Shown here piece by piece: positions 63,379 through 64,000 of a DNA stretch of 64,000 nt; positions within the stretch are counted from its first letter, which is position 1; each line of letters starts with the position of its first letter. Source of the stretch: Paenibacillus sp. Marseille-Q4541 (GTDB taxonomy: Bacteria; Bacillota; Bacilli; Paenibacillales; Paenibacillaceae); NCBI RefSeq assembly GCF_018310695.1, contig NZ_JAGXCY010000022.1:1-64000 (forward strand), in the 5' to 3' direction. Under the pieces are notes generated by a model. The model worked only from the letters and a program-made list of their open reading frames with translations, was not told the DNA's origin and made no database searches. The position numbers and the translations under genes were made by a program.

Positions 63379-64000
63379 TTAGGTATGAAATTTCATTTTC
63401 TGTGCGAAAAGCTCTCCATCCTGTAGAGCAAATCGGAGCACAAGACATTCACCTGGCTTCGGCATAAAAGTAGCAAATTCAGCTTCTTTAAGCCATGCAG
63501 CGGCCCATTGCCTAATGACGCCACCATGGGTTACAACAAGTATGTTTTGCATAGCTTCTTCCATATTCTTGTCCTTATCTTTAATAAGCCCTTCCCCTAA
63601 CAAAGAAGGCTTGATTCGCTCTTCCGCAAACTGCTGAATCCGTTCTGCAAAGTGAGCAAACGTTTCTGCGCCCGGTGGTGTCACATGAACGGGATCATCA
63701 ATCCACTGACGATACAGTATACGATGCTTCAGCATCTCATAAGTCTGTCCTTCAAATTCGCCAAAATGATACTCTCTAAGCCTTGTATCTGTCGTTGCCA
63801 TACTGACCAGATCCGGTGCTATGATGCGCAGTGTCTCCGTACAGCGGACAAGATCACTAACATAGATTTGATCAAAGGACACATGACTAAGCAATTCACG
63901 TAATCCCGTAAGTTCCTTACGTGCTGCTTCCAATAACGGAACATCCGTATGTCCTAAGTATCGTTTTTGCTGATTCCAGAGCGTTCTGCCGTGACGAACC
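63379..64000 (-). CDS. cobC: Alpha-ribazole phosphatase-like histidine phosphatase (CobC), 5' end outside window
   Basis: The frame continues to the right edge (stop at 63379). The catalytic RHG motif lies near the edge (VRHGRTLWNQQ), followed by LGHTDVPL, the ICAPDLV-like region, GEFEGQTYEML and the second His in VVTHGGVIRQW. At least 206 residues, in line with CobC/PhoE phosphatases of about 200. Adjacent cobalamin genes favour alpha-ribazole-phosphate dephosphorylation. The start lies outside the window. Confidence 0.85.
   Translation of the reverse strand, partial: VRHGRTLWNQQKRYLGHTDVPLLEAARKELTGLRELLSHVSFDQIYVSDLVRCTETLRIIAPDLVSMATTDTRLREYHFGEFEGQTYEMLKHRILYRQWIDDPVHVTPPGAETFAHFAERIQQFAEERIKPSLLGEGLIKDKDKNMEEAMQNILVVTHGGVIRQWAAAWLKEAEFATFMPKPGECLVLRFALQDGELFAQKMKFHT

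Noticed and set aside
1..64000. CRISPR arrays, tRNA or rRNA genes
   Set aside because: No regularly spaced repeats, cloverleaf or rRNA-like segments were seen while reading both strands.

Overview
The window looks like a stretch of chromosome from a Paenibacillus-type member of the Bacillota. The basis is strong AGGAGG-like ribosome binding sites, sigma-A-like promoters, many hairpin-plus-T terminators, lipoprotein signal peptides, and gene pairs known from Bacillus relatives (SWIM/SNF2 pair, paired short chromate transporters, TcyP, split ThrE). The genus is inference. No rRNA, tRNA, CRISPR array or complete insertion sequence was seen.

Layout. 1-2580 is an accessory patch: a SUKH-family gene cut by the window edge, a folded intergenic repeat, a GNAT acetyltransferase, the start-less tail of a broken gene and a tyrosine recombinase. 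2686-13244 holds thiosulfate uptake (tsuA-tsuB), msrA, a Nudix hydrolase, a chromate-transporter pair, a ROK regulator and the SWIM-finger/SNF2 pair. 13444-19662 is a sulfated-glycan-type locus: divergent AraC regulator, lipoprotein binding protein, two permeases (one apparently starting at ATA), an unlisted 59-residue membrane protein and a Cys-type sulfatase. 19798-34267 is mostly housekeeping or single genes: B12-binding radical SAM protein, RecQ, alkaline phosphatase, NlpA-like lipoprotein, pseudouridine synthase, two methyltransferases, a long-form SpeD, a MarR-SDR operon, and acetyltransferases.

34387-38309 is a hexuronate locus: a zinc dehydrogenase divergent from a GntR regulator with a 30-bp palindromic operator, then uxuA and a UxuB-like SDR. 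39404-46179 is an arabinan system: secreted endo-arabinanase, ABC importer without its own ATPase, cytoplasmic GH43 enzyme and a divergent ArsR-type regulator; a CcpA-type cre site sits inside the arabinanase promoter. 46346-55562 carries a split threonine/serine exporter, GNAT, SDR, a PQQ-type sugar dehydrogenase lipoprotein, an Xaa-Pro peptidase, the cystine carrier TcyP and a chemoreceptor.

55664-64000 is cobalamin assembly and uptake, all on the minus strand: cobC (cut by the right edge), a cobalamin riboswitch with its terminator, btuF-btuC-btuD, then cobT-cobU-cobS-cobQ from a separate promoter. The riboswitch lies directly before the uptake genes; a terminator separates these from the cob operon.

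The most interesting points are the ATA start in the permease gene, the recombinase-associated gene patch with its folded repeat and broken reading frame, the 59-residue membrane protein inside the sulfatase operon, and several well-formed operators that allow specific regulatory predictions.
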